This document shows, one piece after another, positions 33,788-42,675 of a DNA stretch of 64,000 nt. Both the position numbers and the translations under genes were made by a program. The notes below the pieces were generated by a model that searched no databases, was not told the origin of the DNA, and was given only the letters and a program-made list of their open reading frames with translations. Source of the DNA: Roseateles amylovorans (GTDB lineage: Bacteria; Pseudomonadota; Gammaproteobacteria; Burkholderiales; Burkholderiaceae_C); contig NZ_CP104562.2 of the NCBI RefSeq assembly GCF_025398155.2, positions 3,348,001 through 3,412,000 on the forward strand. The letters run 5' to 3'. Position 1 is the first letter of the stretch. Every line of letters begins with the position of its first letter.

Positions 33788-33837
33788 TGCGACGAGTTCC
33801 AAAGACGTGTCGCCGAAGCGAGACGATGTGATTGTCA

Positions 33838-33857
33838 TGGTGTACGTTCGTACACCA
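33838..33857. promoter_or_regulatory. Inverted-repeat operator just upstream of the LexA-like repressor
   Basis: TGGTGTAC-GTTC-GTACACCA has perfect 8-bp arms and ends 10 bp before the ATG at 33868, ideal for autorepression by the downstream LexA-like protein. It is unlike the classical E. coli SOS box. Confidence 0.75.
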
Positions 33858-33867
33858 CAATACGAGC

Positions 33868-34509
33868 ATGGGACAACCGAACACCGACGCGTCGCACTTG
33901 AACCGGCTTCGCGACCACTACGCGAGGCATGGCGTTTTGCCGTCTTATGCTGGTATGGGCGAGGTGCTTGGCTTCCGTGCGAAGAACGCGGCGGTGAAGC
34001 TCGCCCAACGTTTGTCACTCGCCGGTTACTTGCAGCCTGCGCCTGGCGGGAAACTGGTGCCGACCGCGCGCTTCTTCGAGCTTCCACTGTTCGACACGCC
34101 TGTTCGAGCAGGCCAGCCGCAAGCGATTGATGGACAGGCCGCAGCCGAGTTGGTCACGATCGAGAGCTACCTGATCGAATCCCCTTCGTCGACCGTGCTC
34201 GTCAGGGTTCGCGGAGACTCGATGAAAGATGCCGGCATTCGCGACGGTGACCTCGCCATCGTCGATCGCGACCTCGCACCGTCCGGCGGCGCATTCGTCA
34301 TCGCATTGGTCGATGGGGATTTCACGCTCAAGGAACTTCGTTACCAGGGCAAGCGCCCGATCCTGATTGCGCACAATGCGGACTTCCAGCCCATCCGGCC
34401 CACTGGCGAGCTGGAGGTGTTCGGCGTTGTGCGCGGCATCGTCAGAAAACTTAAAGGCGGCCTGGCGGGCAGCCCGAAATACACCCAGCTTGGAGGAGCC
34501 AAGACATGA
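33868..34509 (+). CDS. LexA-like autocleaving (S24 peptidase) repressor
   Basis: 213 aa from the ATG at 33868; a start at 33832 lies upstream of the operator. The N-terminal winged-helix part (about 8-57) reads 'LRDHYARHGVLPSYAGMGEVLGFRAKNAAVKLAQRLSLAGYL'. A linker Ala81-Gly82 is the expected self-cleavage site, Ser118 lies in 'RVRGDSMKDAGI' and Lys155 in 'DFTLKEL'. The 37-residue Ser-Lys distance equals that of E. coli LexA (Ser119/Lys156). It should repress its operator and be inactivated on DNA damage. Its stop overlaps the ATG of the DUF5131 gene (ATGA at 34506), so it controls the three-Cys/TcmP unit as well. Confidence 0.88.
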   Translation: MGQPNTDASHLNRLRDHYARHGVLPSYAGMGEVLGFRAKNAAVKLAQRLSLAGYLQPAPGGKLVPTARFFELPLFDTPVRAGQPQAIDGQAAAELVTIESYLIESPSSTVLVRVRGDSMKDAGIRDGDLAIVDRDLAPSGGAFVIALVDGDFTLKELRYQGKRPILIAHNADFQPIRPTGELEVFGVVRGIVRKLKGGLAGSPKYTQLGGAKT

Positions 34510-35261
34510 CCACCATCAGTCGCATCGAATGGACCGAACAGACGTGGAACCCGGCTGTCGGCTGCACCAAGATCTCGGCGGGCTGCAAGAACTGCTACGC
34601 CGAGACCATGGCCAAGCGCCTCAAGGCCATGGGCACGCCCGGCTACGAGAACGGCTTTGCGCTGCAGATCCTGCCGGATCGGCTTGAAGACCCGGTCAAG
34701 CGTAGAAAGCCGACCGTGTACTTCGTCAACTCGATGTCGGACCTCTTCCACGAGAAGATCCCGGACGCCTACATCGAGCAGGTCTTCGACGTGATCACGC
34801 GCACTCCGCACCACACGTACCAAATCCTGACGAAGCGGGGCGCCCGCATGGCCCGCTTCTTCAAGACGCGCACCGTGCCCGAGAACGCCTGGCTCGGCGT
34901 CTCCGTTGAGAACCGCAAGCACGGCGTGCCGCGGATCGACCATCTGCGACGCGTACCGGCAAAGATCCGATTCCTGTCCGTGGAGCCCTTGCTCGAGGAC
35001 GTTGGCGAGCTCAATCTCACGGACATCCATTGGGTCATCGTCGGCGGCGAGTCGGGTCCGAAGGCCCGCCCGATGAAGGAGGAGTGGGCCGACAGCATTC
35101 GCACCCAGTGCGAGGAACAGGAAGTCGCCTTCTTCTTCAAGCAGTGGGGCGGCTGGGGCGCCGACGGCAAGCGCCGCGCCAAGCACGCCAACGGCCGGTT
35201 GCTCAATGGCCGCACCTGGGACGAAATGCCGGCCGGAACGGCCAGTCAACTGGGCGTTTGA
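34506..35261 (+). CDS. Three-Cys-motif protein, DUF5131 / phage Gp37-Gp68 family
   Basis: 251 aa from ATG 34506, coupled to the repressor. The N-terminal signature 'IEWTEQTWNPAVGCTKISAGCKNCYAETMAKRL' carries the three cysteines in C-x6-C-x2-C arrangement, reminiscent of a radical-SAM iron-sulfur cluster site. It is followed by 'VYFVNSMSDLFHEKIPDAYI', 'YQILTKRGARM', 'WLGVSVENRKHGVPRIDHLR', 'RFLSVEPLLED' and 'WVIVGGESGPKARPMKEEW', all typical of this family. The family is widespread on phages and islands and is encoded next to TcmP (three-Cys-motif partner), which follows 57 bp downstream here. The biochemical function of the pair is not established. Confidence 0.9.
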   Translation: MTTISRIEWTEQTWNPAVGCTKISAGCKNCYAETMAKRLKAMGTPGYENGFALQILPDRLEDPVKRRKPTVYFVNSMSDLFHEKIPDAYIEQVFDVITRTPHHTYQILTKRGARMARFFKTRTVPENAWLGVSVENRKHGVPRIDHLRRVPAKIRFLSVEPLLEDVGELNLTDIHWVIVGGESGPKARPMKEEWADSIRTQCEEQEVAFFFKQWGGWGADGKRRAKHANGRLLNGRTWDEMPAGTASQLGV

Positions 35262-35318
35262 GTTGATCAACGTGAAACCGCGCAGTTAGGATCTGGCATC
35301 CGCACTGCGCCACCCACG

Positions 35319-36611
35319 ATGGTCAAACGAGACGACAAGTACTCTTGGCACGTAGGCAGCTGTCCCCCGCCTATCGATCCACATAGCCTGGTCAAGCACC
35401 AGATCGTCAGAAGCTACCTTGAGCGGTACATCCAGGTGTTGATGAGCAACGTGCTCATCGAAAAGCTGACGCTTTCCGTCGTGGACGGCTTCGCCGGCGG
35501 TGGAGACTATTCAGGCGAGAACGCCGGCGAGTTCCATGACGGCTCGCCGCTGATTGCGATGAAGACCGTGGCCGAGCAACAAGCGGCTCTCAACGTGGGC
35601 CGTCAGAAGCCGCGATTCGTCGATGCCAAGTACTACTTTGTCGAGAAGAAGCGCTGCAACTTCGCATACCTAAGCAAGCTGGTCGGCGCTACCGTTGAGC
35701 CAAGTCGAATCGGCCGTGACATCGAGCTGCTTCAAGGGACGTTCCAAGAGCGCGTCGGCCCGATCATCAACGACATCCGCAAGCGCGCAGGCGGCGAGCG
35801 CGCGATCTTCCTCCTGGACCAATACGCGTACGACCAGGTGCCCGCACCGTTGCTCAAGACGATCTTTTCGAACGTAAAGGGCGCGGAGGTGCTGCTGACC
35901 TTCAACGTGGATTCGCTGGTCACGTTCTTGAGCAACACCGAGCAGAGCCGGAAGAAGCTCGAGGAGATCGGCCTGGCCCGCTACATCGACTGGGAATCCC
36001 TCGACCGACTGAAGGCCGCGGGAGGCAACGTCTGGCGCTCGGCGATCCAACGCAACCTCGCCAAGGGCCTAGTCGAAATCAGCGGCGCCAAGCACTACAC
36101 GATCTTCTACATTACGCCGATGGGCAGCACATCCTGGACCTACTGGCTCGTGCACTTGTCGAACAGCTTCAAGGCGCGTGACGTCATGATGGAGTTGCAC
36201 TGGGAGAACGCCAACCATTTCTCCCACTACCTCGAGCCCGACATCTTCACCCTGGGCTACAGCACCAACGCGGACCGCGCGGCGACCGGGCAGGAAGCGA
36301 TCGACCTCGGCGAAGCGCATCATTTCGACGCGATCGCCAATCAGCGCTGCCTGGACGGCTTGACCGCCAAGCTGGTGCCCACGATCTACGGCTTGGACAA
36401 GCCGACGCGTTTCGGTGACGTGCTGCAGCAGATCGGCAGCTCGACGCCGGGCACGGCCGACATGATCCGCCAGTCGCTCGATGCAGCGATCCGCAACGGT
36501 GACATCGCCGCGGCAGGAGCAGCCGGCGGCGGCAAGAGGACCCGCGGCTCGACCTTGCGGCTTGACGATGTACTGACCGCCGGCAAGCAGCGGCCGATCT
36601 TCTTTCTCTGA
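35319..36611 (+). CDS. tcmP: Three-Cys-motif partner protein TcmP
   Basis: 430 aa. The start ATG at 35319 fits the family N-terminus 'MVKRDDKYSWHVGSCPPPIDPHSLVKHQIVRSYLERYI'. The core 'LTLSVVDGFAGGGDYSG' resembles a methyltransferase-like glycine loop, and 'RAIFLLDQYAYDQVP' an acidic loop after a strand. The C-terminus contains a winged-helix-like part and ends IFFL. TcmP is defined by co-occurrence with the DUF5131 protein encoded immediately upstream. The unit repressor-DUF5131-tcmP is one operon driven from the promoter at about 33838. The reaction is unknown; possible nucleotide- or SAM-binding is inferred from the glycine-rich loop only. Confidence 0.88.
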   Translation: MVKRDDKYSWHVGSCPPPIDPHSLVKHQIVRSYLERYIQVLMSNVLIEKLTLSVVDGFAGGGDYSGENAGEFHDGSPLIAMKTVAEQQAALNVGRQKPRFVDAKYYFVEKKRCNFAYLSKLVGATVEPSRIGRDIELLQGTFQERVGPIINDIRKRAGGERAIFLLDQYAYDQVPAPLLKTIFSNVKGAEVLLTFNVDSLVTFLSNTEQSRKKLEEIGLARYIDWESLDRLKAAGGNVWRSAIQRNLAKGLVEISGAKHYTIFYITPMGSTSWTYWLVHLSNSFKARDVMMELHWENANHFSHYLEPDIFTLGYSTNADRAATGQEAIDLGEAHHFDAIANQRCLDGLTAKLVPTIYGLDKPTRFGDVLQQIGSSTPGTADMIRQSLDAAIRNGDIAAAGAAGGGKRTRGSTLRLDDVLTAGKQRPIFFL

Positions 36612-36626
36612 ACGGTGGGTCAGCGG

Positions 36627-37847
36627 CTAAAACAAAGCCGCCGCGCCAATCCAGCCCAGCGTCTCACCGCCACCGCCACCGACGTCGAAGTGAAGAGGGT
36701 GCTTGTACCGCCGGCTTGCGTCTGTGGTGCGATTCACGACCTTGCCGGACTTGATCAGGCGAACCAGCGAGGCCTGTAGATCGCCGACGAACCAGCCGGT
36801 CTCCTCCAGGATGTCGGCGAAGACCGTCGTGTCGATGTGTCGATCGCCATCGCTCAGAAACATCTGCCAAAACATATCGACTTCAGCAGCCGAGGCATGT
36901 CCAGCGTCGAAATCGACCATCGAGCCTGGCGCCCACAGCAAGCCAGTGCCCTTCGACTCGACCTGCTTTTGGTCGCGCAGCATGGTGCGAACCTGGCACT
37001 GCAACTTGTCGGTTTCTTCCGAAATTCTCATGAACTCCACCACGCCCTTCGGGTGCGAAGTGAGGTAGACCATGTGGTACTTCGTGCGGTCGCGCTCAGG
37101 GTTCATCACCCGCGCATGCGCTGCTCGTGCGGGCCTCGACTTCGATGCTGGAACGCACAGCTTCAGGTTCTTGCGGTAGGCGTGGACGAAGGCATGCTCG
37201 CGTTCGTGCGGCGTCAAGCCTTCGACATCCAGATCCTCGCCGACGACCGTGGCCATCGTTGGCCGCATGCCTTCAATCGACATGGCGCGGTTGGCATGCT
37301 CGTACATCAGGTTGATCAAGAACTCTGACTTGGGGCGACGCACCAGTGGTGCCAGGATGGGCACAGCGATCGGCGTATAGCCCATCGGGTCGACGAAGAA
37401 GAAGGTGAAGGCATCCGGGCCGACCCATTCGAGGATCTGCTCCCGCAGTGTCACGAAGTCGCCCTGCATGCAGTGCGATTTGATGCTGCGCGGCGTGCCG
37501 GTAGTTAGGTAGGTCTGCAGCCTGCGAAACGACGACGGTTTGGCCTCGACGTACAGGGCTCGGATCTTGACGTAGACCTTCCTGCTCGCAAGCTCATTTC
37601 GGCAAGCGGCCAGCGTTTTGAGCGAAATCGCAATCGATGTGGATTGCATGTCCTCGGACGGATCGCCCCAGGGGCCGGCGAAGCAATCGACGTAGCAGAG
37701 CTCGATGCTGCCGCCTCCGCTCTTGGACCCCATACCGATGATGAGGAAGAGCTTCTCGAGATAGTCCTCAAGAAGCCGGTGCTTGACCAGCGCCTGCTCT
37801 CGCCCGTCATAGGCTGCCGGAATCAAGGGGGTCGCCACATCATCCAT
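36627..37847 (-). CDS. Second TcmP-like protein
   Basis: 406 aa, tail-to-tail with tcmP (15-bp gap). It shares the TcmP layout: 'GREQALVKHRLLEDYLEKLFLIIG', 'IELCYVDCFAGPWGDPSE' (Gly-rich loop after a strand), 'VKIRALYVEAKPSSFRRLQTYL', 'DAFTFFFVDPMGYTPIAV' (acidic loop DPMG), 'EFLINLMYEHANRAM', then a winged-helix-like region 'TTVFADILEETGWFVGDLQASLVRLIKSGKVVNRT'. Sequence identity to the first copy is low, so it is a divergent paralogue, not a recent duplication. No second DUF5131 gene lies nearby, so both copies may share the one at 34506. Confidence 0.75.
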   Translation of the reverse strand: MDDVATPLIPAAYDGREQALVKHRLLEDYLEKLFLIIGMGSKSGGGSIELCYVDCFAGPWGDPSEDMQSTSIAISLKTLAACRNELASRKVYVKIRALYVEAKPSSFRRLQTYLTTGTPRSIKSHCMQGDFVTLREQILEWVGPDAFTFFFVDPMGYTPIAVPILAPLVRRPKSEFLINLMYEHANRAMSIEGMRPTMATVVGEDLDVEGLTPHEREHAFVHAYRKNLKLCVPASKSRPARAAHARVMNPERDRTKYHMVYLTSHPKGVVEFMRISEETDKLQCQVRTMLRDQKQVESKGTGLLWAPGSMVDFDAGHASAAEVDMFWQMFLSDGDRHIDTTVFADILEETGWFVGDLQASLVRLIKSGKVVNRTTDASRRYKHPLHFDVGGGGGETLGWIGAAALF

Positions 37848-38111
37848 ACGCTACATCATTCCATGAGCTGTATATCCAAACAGTATGCCAGCACAGGACT
37901 GAGGATGGCAACCGTAGATGGCTCTACGAACTGCGGCCTACTGCAATGGGCGCTCGGATAACCATCAACCCAGACACTTTCACTGACCTCTGCGGCATCC
38001 AAGGCGGTTCGGAGCGCAGCGGAAACAAAGTGCGCAGCAGATTGTTGGTAGGAGACCGAACGCACGCAGACTTCATTTCCTCCACGCCGCCTGGGCATGC
38101 TGGTCTTCGGC

Positions 38112-39362
38112 TTACCAGTTTGCGCCCCGCTCCGCACCGCGCACTCGCAATTCGTCGAGCAGGCTGCCGTAGGTCGTGACCTGCACATCGTGTATCGACG
38201 AGACGAGCCAACGCCACTGCGCCACAGAGATGGTCGGCGACCGACCAACAACGAGTGTGAGATCCGGCTGGAAGTACTCTATGCCTCGCCGACGAAGGCT
38301 GTCCCGCACGGATTGCTGGGCCAATATGCGGGCGTAATTGCGAAGTTGCTCGACGCCTCCCATCACGTCGCGGGACAGATTCGGGACACTACGATAGGCG
38401 GTTGCCAAGCGGGTATCAGGGCGCTTTAGCTCCAGTAGCTCCCAATCGTTTGTGATCGAGTTGCGCATGAAGAGGTCCGTCCGACGAGTCCTGCCTGCAA
38501 TATCGAGTTCGGGGTACTTAAGCCATAGCTGAGTCTCGATTCGATCGTACTTTTGGCCAAACACCTGTCGGAAGTTGGCTGACAGGAAGGCTTCGAGCCT
38601 TGATTCCTCCGCATTGCTGTTCAAGAGGTGTTCAAACTCCCTAAGCAGATCGTCTCCGGGTTGTGGCGACAAGATGTACACCGGTTCGTACGCGACAGCT
38701 TCCGATCGTTGGATCGCCCCCGTCAGCGAACCCTCGACCTCGTAGCGCTGAACCGAGAAAGTCTCGTTCTCACATGCGATTCGGACGCCATCGGAATGAC
38801 GGGAAAGCAAATCCAGCAGCGTACTGCTGGTCTTGCCGAGTACTTTGTCGACATACGAGTCATAGCTGCCGACTAGGACCAGAGGAGGTCGAAGGCCGCA
38901 CTTGCGCGCCGCGGCAGCATACCGAGGCACGATCTCCGTCTCGTAATCGTCCTTTGCATTGCCCGTGATGTTGGTCAGGAACGCCAGGGACTGAAGTTGC
39001 TTGGCGGGCACGATGTATGGCGAAACCATGCCCCATGCGCCGAGTTGATTTCCATAGATGCTGCGGATACGTCGGAGCGTGCTCCGCAAGAAGGGGTCTC
39101 GGGTGATCGAATTCAGCGATGGAGTTGACTGGACACCACACGTCCAATGGCGGACAAAGACCTCGTGAAGTGAGCCGCCATAGGAGGAACGAAGTGGCCG
39201 CACGAAGACGCCGTTGCCTGCGTTCCTGAAGGCAGCGAGAGGCTCCTCGTCGCTCTGGAACATTGCTTCGGTGAAGGCTGCGAATGCCGACGGGGTTAAC
39301 CGGCTCAGCAGCCTCCTTGCGATCTCGGCACTCATGTGAGGCCCCGCACTGCTCGTCGACAT
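38112..39362 (-). CDS. Shedu-type (SduA/DUF4263) anti-phage nuclease
   Basis: 416 aa. The N-terminal 230 residues are a variable sensor-like region. The C-terminal Shedu nuclease domain begins at about 250 with 'EESRLEAFLSANFRQVFGQKYDRIETQLWLKYPELDIAGRTRRTDLFMRN', followed by 'WELLELKRPDTRLA' (E-x-K, near 310) and 'GGVEQLRNYARIL' (conserved Gln). This matches the PD-(D/E)XK core of Shedu, a single-protein phage-defense system. The catalytic triad Asp...Glu-x-Lys is intact, unlike the small copy at 28948. The start ATG at 39362 is first in frame; Met10 is an alternative. It stands alone between intergenic gaps. Confidence 0.8.
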   Translation of the reverse strand: MSTSSAGPHMSAEIARRLLSRLTPSAFAAFTEAMFQSDEEPLAAFRNAGNGVFVRPLRSSYGGSLHEVFVRHWTCGVQSTPSLNSITRDPFLRSTLRRIRSIYGNQLGAWGMVSPYIVPAKQLQSLAFLTNITGNAKDDYETEIVPRYAAAARKCGLRPPLVLVGSYDSYVDKVLGKTSSTLLDLLSRHSDGVRIACENETFSVQRYEVEGSLTGAIQRSEAVAYEPVYILSPQPGDDLLREFEHLLNSNAEESRLEAFLSANFRQVFGQKYDRIETQLWLKYPELDIAGRTRRTDLFMRNSITNDWELLELKRPDTRLATAYRSVPNLSRDVMGGVEQLRNYARILAQQSVRDSLRRRGIEYFQPDLTLVVGRSPTISVAQWRWLVSSIHDVQVTTYGSLLDELRVRGAERGANW

Positions 39363-39667
39363 GGTGACTCCCTAAGTCTTGGTCTGAAGCTCAGCGGCAG
39401 GTGCGGAGGCAGTTGGCCAAATGCTACTCACTAGGCCTTCCCAGCTCGAAGGACTAACGCCCAGGGCGGCAGAATTGCGGGGCGAAAAGCCCGACTTCTG
39501 AGCCCGACGAGGGCATCCTCATAAGCATTGCCAAGTCCATTCTGGATCGCAATCACCGTGCGAATTCTCAGAGAGTAGGTCGAGAGTCAACTCGATTCGG
39601 GTACGCCAGACTAGTACAAGGGCATGGGTGCACACCGTTGCACATACCTCGCAACCTGTGCAAGCCT
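39363..39667. other. Intergenic DNA, no gene seen
   Basis: About 305 bp of relatively AT-rich sequence between the Shedu gene and the stop of the PD-(D/E)XK-like gene; both genes read leftward, so the Shedu promoter should lie here. No convincing repeat or terminator was found. Confidence 0.5.
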
Positions 39668-40756
39668 CTACGCCGCGACCTTAGATAGCCCGCTTGCGAA
39701 GTTTTCCGAGCAGTCTTTGAGTAGACGAGATAGAGAGCCAACGTATCGATTTACGCCCATTGCGAATTGCCGTGCACGTGGGTTCGAACTAAGCTCGAAC
39801 TTGATTCTTGCGTCCACCAGTGAGCTCGGCGTGGCCATCTCTCGAAACGCAATGTCCTTTACAGGTAGAGCCGGCGTTCCTGTAAGCATCGGCGCATCAA
39901 GAAGAGCTCTGACCAATTCAACGAACTTTTCCCATCCCGGGAGTTGAAAGTCCGTGACATCTTCCTGTTTGCCGGCCTGAAGTGCAATGTGTAGGCGCTT
40001 CCGGAGCTCATAGCCCTCACGCCCACCCCAAACGTGGTTTCGCAAGGTCGTTTGAAAAGCTTCGAGACCCATGCCTTGATCAAAGACTGTGCTGAATTCC
40101 CTCACGATCGAGCTGAGGAAGGTGATCGCTTGACTTATGACCACGGCATAGAGCAGGCGGTGAATCGGTTTGGTCACATCGAACTCGCCTTCCGCGGACT
40201 TTAGTCGCGACAGGAGCGTCCTGAACCCCGCAGTCGCGCTTCGCTCGAACGCGGCCTCACTCGACAAAAATTCGACAAGAGGGGCCACTCGCGGGAGCTG
40301 CGTGCGTAGCTTCCACAGTGCATCCCATGCTTCAAGGTTGTCGAGGTAGGTGATCCCTTCCAGGTAGTTCGTCGATGAGGAGCGGGCGTATTCGTCAAAA
40401 AGCTTTTCAGCGAAAAGATGCACACCAATTTTCCCCGCAGCCAGTCGGTGACCGTCCGGGGCAGGCTTAGTGAGGATCACAAACGCTTCGTCCGCTTGGA
40501 TCAGTTGGAGTAGTCCGCTAGCCCAGAGCGCGCGACCCACGCCACTTGTCTTCGCGAGCGTTTTGCAGTCGAAGATAAGGCGGCGTTCTTGGGCTTCTCC
40601 CGCAGGTCGCAAGCCGAGCACGTCGACGTCCGTGATGTCCGAGGGCTTGGCAGCTGTGTCTTCGCCGTAGCGAACGAGACACTCCATATACGGGACATAA
40701 CCGTGCGCTACGCAATACCGAACCGCCTTTTGTTTTTGAATGGCATCTTTGATCAT
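39668..40756 (-). CDS. Probable PD-(D/E)XK nuclease-like protein, second gene of a coupled pair
   Basis: 362 aa. The N-terminal 100 residues suggest a restriction-endonuclease fold: 'AVRYCVAHGYVPYMECLVRYG' (Glu on the first helix/strand), 'DITDVDVLGLRPA' (Asp pair), 'ERRLIFDCKTLAKTSGVGRALWASGLLQLI' (D-C-K in place of E-x-K). That is the layout seen in Mrr/REase-like domains: acidic strand, then D/E-x-K, then helix. The remaining 250 residues are helical and unassigned. The ATG at 40756 overlaps the upstream stop by 4 bp, so translation is coupled to the 428-aa partner. Confidence 0.65.
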   Translation of the reverse strand: MIKDAIQKQKAVRYCVAHGYVPYMECLVRYGEDTAAKPSDITDVDVLGLRPAGEAQERRLIFDCKTLAKTSGVGRALWASGLLQLIQADEAFVILTKPAPDGHRLAAGKIGVHLFAEKLFDEYARSSSTNYLEGITYLDNLEAWDALWKLRTQLPRVAPLVEFLSSEAAFERSATAGFRTLLSRLKSAEGEFDVTKPIHRLLYAVVISQAITFLSSIVREFSTVFDQGMGLEAFQTTLRNHVWGGREGYELRKRLHIALQAGKQEDVTDFQLPGWEKFVELVRALLDAPMLTGTPALPVKDIAFREMATPSSLVDARIKFELSSNPRARQFAMGVNRYVGSLSRLLKDCSENFASGLSKVAA

Positions 40757-42039
40757 CGAAGATCCAGCAGCAGTTGTTCCATTTCGGCTCGAGCTTGGGC
40801 ATCAAGCGGCGGTCGCGCCACTTGTCTAAGCGCTGTAGACGCCACAATCGACTGAATATAGGTCTCGTCGCGCTGCAAGGCGATCCTCGCGTCATCGGAG
40901 ACGCCACCAGACAGGGGCTCACCCGATCTGAAGATAGAGATCGCATCCTGCAGCGCCTGGACGTTTTCTGGCGTGTCGATCAGCTGAAACTCGTACCAGC
41001 CGGAGCGGGGAAGCGGCGCCAGCCTTCCGACCCGCAAAGTCACCAAATTGGTGTACTGCAATGCCGCCTCAGTGCTCGCACCGATCTTCTTGTAGGTGGC
41101 CAGCTTTTCGAGAAGGGCCACGGGATACTTGATCGCATATTGACTCGGCAGCAATTGGCCCTTGCGTACTGCCGCAACGATGGCCATGGTCCGCTCGTAA
41201 ATCTCTCGCTTGCTCCCGTCCATAACACCCGCACCGGGCCTCGGAGTAAAGACGAAGTGCTCGTCCACCGATGGGTTGCGGAGACTTGGCGGCCGAAGCA
41301 CGCCATCTGCAACCATTTCTTCGAGCAACTGAAGCTCGCTCGAGCTCAATTTCGTGCCGTTGATCTCTCCCCGTGCACGAATCATCGAGAGAGGCCAACC
41401 TTGCGCCTTTTTCAGCAGGTCCAGCAATCGCTGAACGCCGCTAGCGCCGCCTGATGCAGCCTGAGAGGCAAGGGCGTCTAGACTGTCTGCAAAGTAGTAC
41501 GGGCTGACCAAAACATCCTGGCCTCGAGCGCGCTTTGGCAGCACGAGCCCACCAGTCTTCGTTATGAGCTCAACGCGGTTGAAAACCGGCATCGGCGCCC
41601 CCAAGCGGCCGATCATAGCGTCGCGCTTCTCGGGCTTGCTTCGCAACTCGTTCAGAACCGCAATCGCGACTTCTTCGTGTTCGGTCAGCGCGATCGTTCC
41701 AACGTACTCTCCGAGTCCGCTGTAGACGGACGAGAAGTGCGGAATGTTGGGGATAACCGAAGTGATCGTCTTGCCAGTCGTGATCAGATCGACGTAGCCG
41801 ATCTCGGCAAGGATGTCGAGAACAGGCCGCAGAGCAAGTGCAGGAATGTCGAAGAAATGATCAGCGACTTGGCGCAGAACGTCGCCTTGAATGGCGCCCA
41901 GACCGCGGATGTTCACCGCAAGCTTGCCCGCCATGCCGACGAGCGGCAGTTCCCCGAATTCAGGGACGCTTGATCGAGCAAGCCCGACCTGTAGATCGTG
42001 GGCGAACTCTGCCTTGGCCTGGTTGGTAGTTGTCGACAT
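40753..42039 (-). CDS. Unknown helical / winged-helix-like protein, first gene of a coupled pair
   Basis: 428 aa, no signal or membrane segment. Parts look like winged-helix domains: 'ALRPVLDILAEIGYVDLITTGKTITSVIP' and 'LSSSELQLLEEMVADGVLRPPSLRNPSVDEHFVFTPRPG'. A mixed C-terminal half contains 'VALLEKLATYKKIGASTEAALQYTNLVTLRVGRL'. No catalytic residues are evident. It starts the two-gene operon with the nuclease-like gene, and the fixed 4-bp overlap suggests a stoichiometric complex, perhaps sensor plus nuclease. The family is not recognised. Confidence 0.6.
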   Translation of the reverse strand: MSTTTNQAKAEFAHDLQVGLARSSVPEFGELPLVGMAGKLAVNIRGLGAIQGDVLRQVADHFFDIPALALRPVLDILAEIGYVDLITTGKTITSVIPNIPHFSSVYSGLGEYVGTIALTEHEEVAIAVLNELRSKPEKRDAMIGRLGAPMPVFNRVELITKTGGLVLPKRARGQDVLVSPYYFADSLDALASQAASGGASGVQRLLDLLKKAQGWPLSMIRARGEINGTKLSSSELQLLEEMVADGVLRPPSLRNPSVDEHFVFTPRPGAGVMDGSKREIYERTMAIVAAVRKGQLLPSQYAIKYPVALLEKLATYKKIGASTEAALQYTNLVTLRVGRLAPLPRSGWYEFQLIDTPENVQALQDAISIFRSGEPLSGGVSDDARIALQRDETYIQSIVASTALRQVARPPLDAQARAEMEQLLLDLR

Positions 42040-42675
42040 CTAGCTCCCCAAAAATAGCTCGCGGGATTGTAGTTGTGGGGCAGGCCAGCTCATCCGGGGC
42101 CGCCGCCGACTTCTGATCGGCAGATTCGCTTGCGGAGGCCGCGCGGACTGAATGCCAACAGCCAGGTGGGTTGCCCGAAGTAGCCAGTACGTAGCCTGCG
42201 CAGGATCACGTGCAGCGTTTCCTACCAATCCACGTAGCGATTTCGTTCCGGCAGCCATGGAACGCACTTCAGGTCGGATGATCTAAGGTGCGCTGCGACA
42301 GGTGGCCCTGATCTAAGGTGCGCGCAATCGACTGGGGACGGCTTTTCGAGTGGCTCGAGGTGCGATTTCAGGTGGTTTAGATCATCAAACGCCTAGCTCA
42401 CCACACGAAGATCGATTCGTTTGCTGCGTGACGCAACATAATCCACATTGTCCGACTTTCGACCACCGACTCGAACTTGTCGAACCCAGTACAGCCAAGC
42501 GAGCCGTTGATCGCGAACCTGGGGTCTCGCCCCACTGATACCTGAGCTGGCGATCGAACCGCAGCGGATGGCCTTGTCGTTGCTCAATGCCAAGAAGCGC
42601 TCGACCTGGTCCAGCCACCAGCCGCAGGTTGGGATGAATTACCAGATCACCGCGTCCGCACACGCGGCGAAGCAC
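42040..42675. other. Right edge of the island, no gene seen
   Basis: 636 bp of intergenic sequence between the island operon and the siderophore exporter. Short open frames lack protein-like pattern. It contains the direct repeat pair at 42280-42323 and probably the island boundary. Confidence 0.45.
42280..42323 (+). repeat. 15-bp direct repeat pair at the island edge
   Basis: TGATCTAAGGTGCGC occurs exactly at 42280-42294 and 42309-42323 (29 bp apart). It could be a recombinase or transposase binding-site pair or a remnant of an IS end. No copy was noticed at the other island edge. Confidence 0.7.

Noticed and set aside
37924..38217. 97-aa reverse-strand frame between TcmP-like and Shedu genes
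   Set aside because: It overlaps the Shedu C-terminus, is short and has no protein-like pattern.
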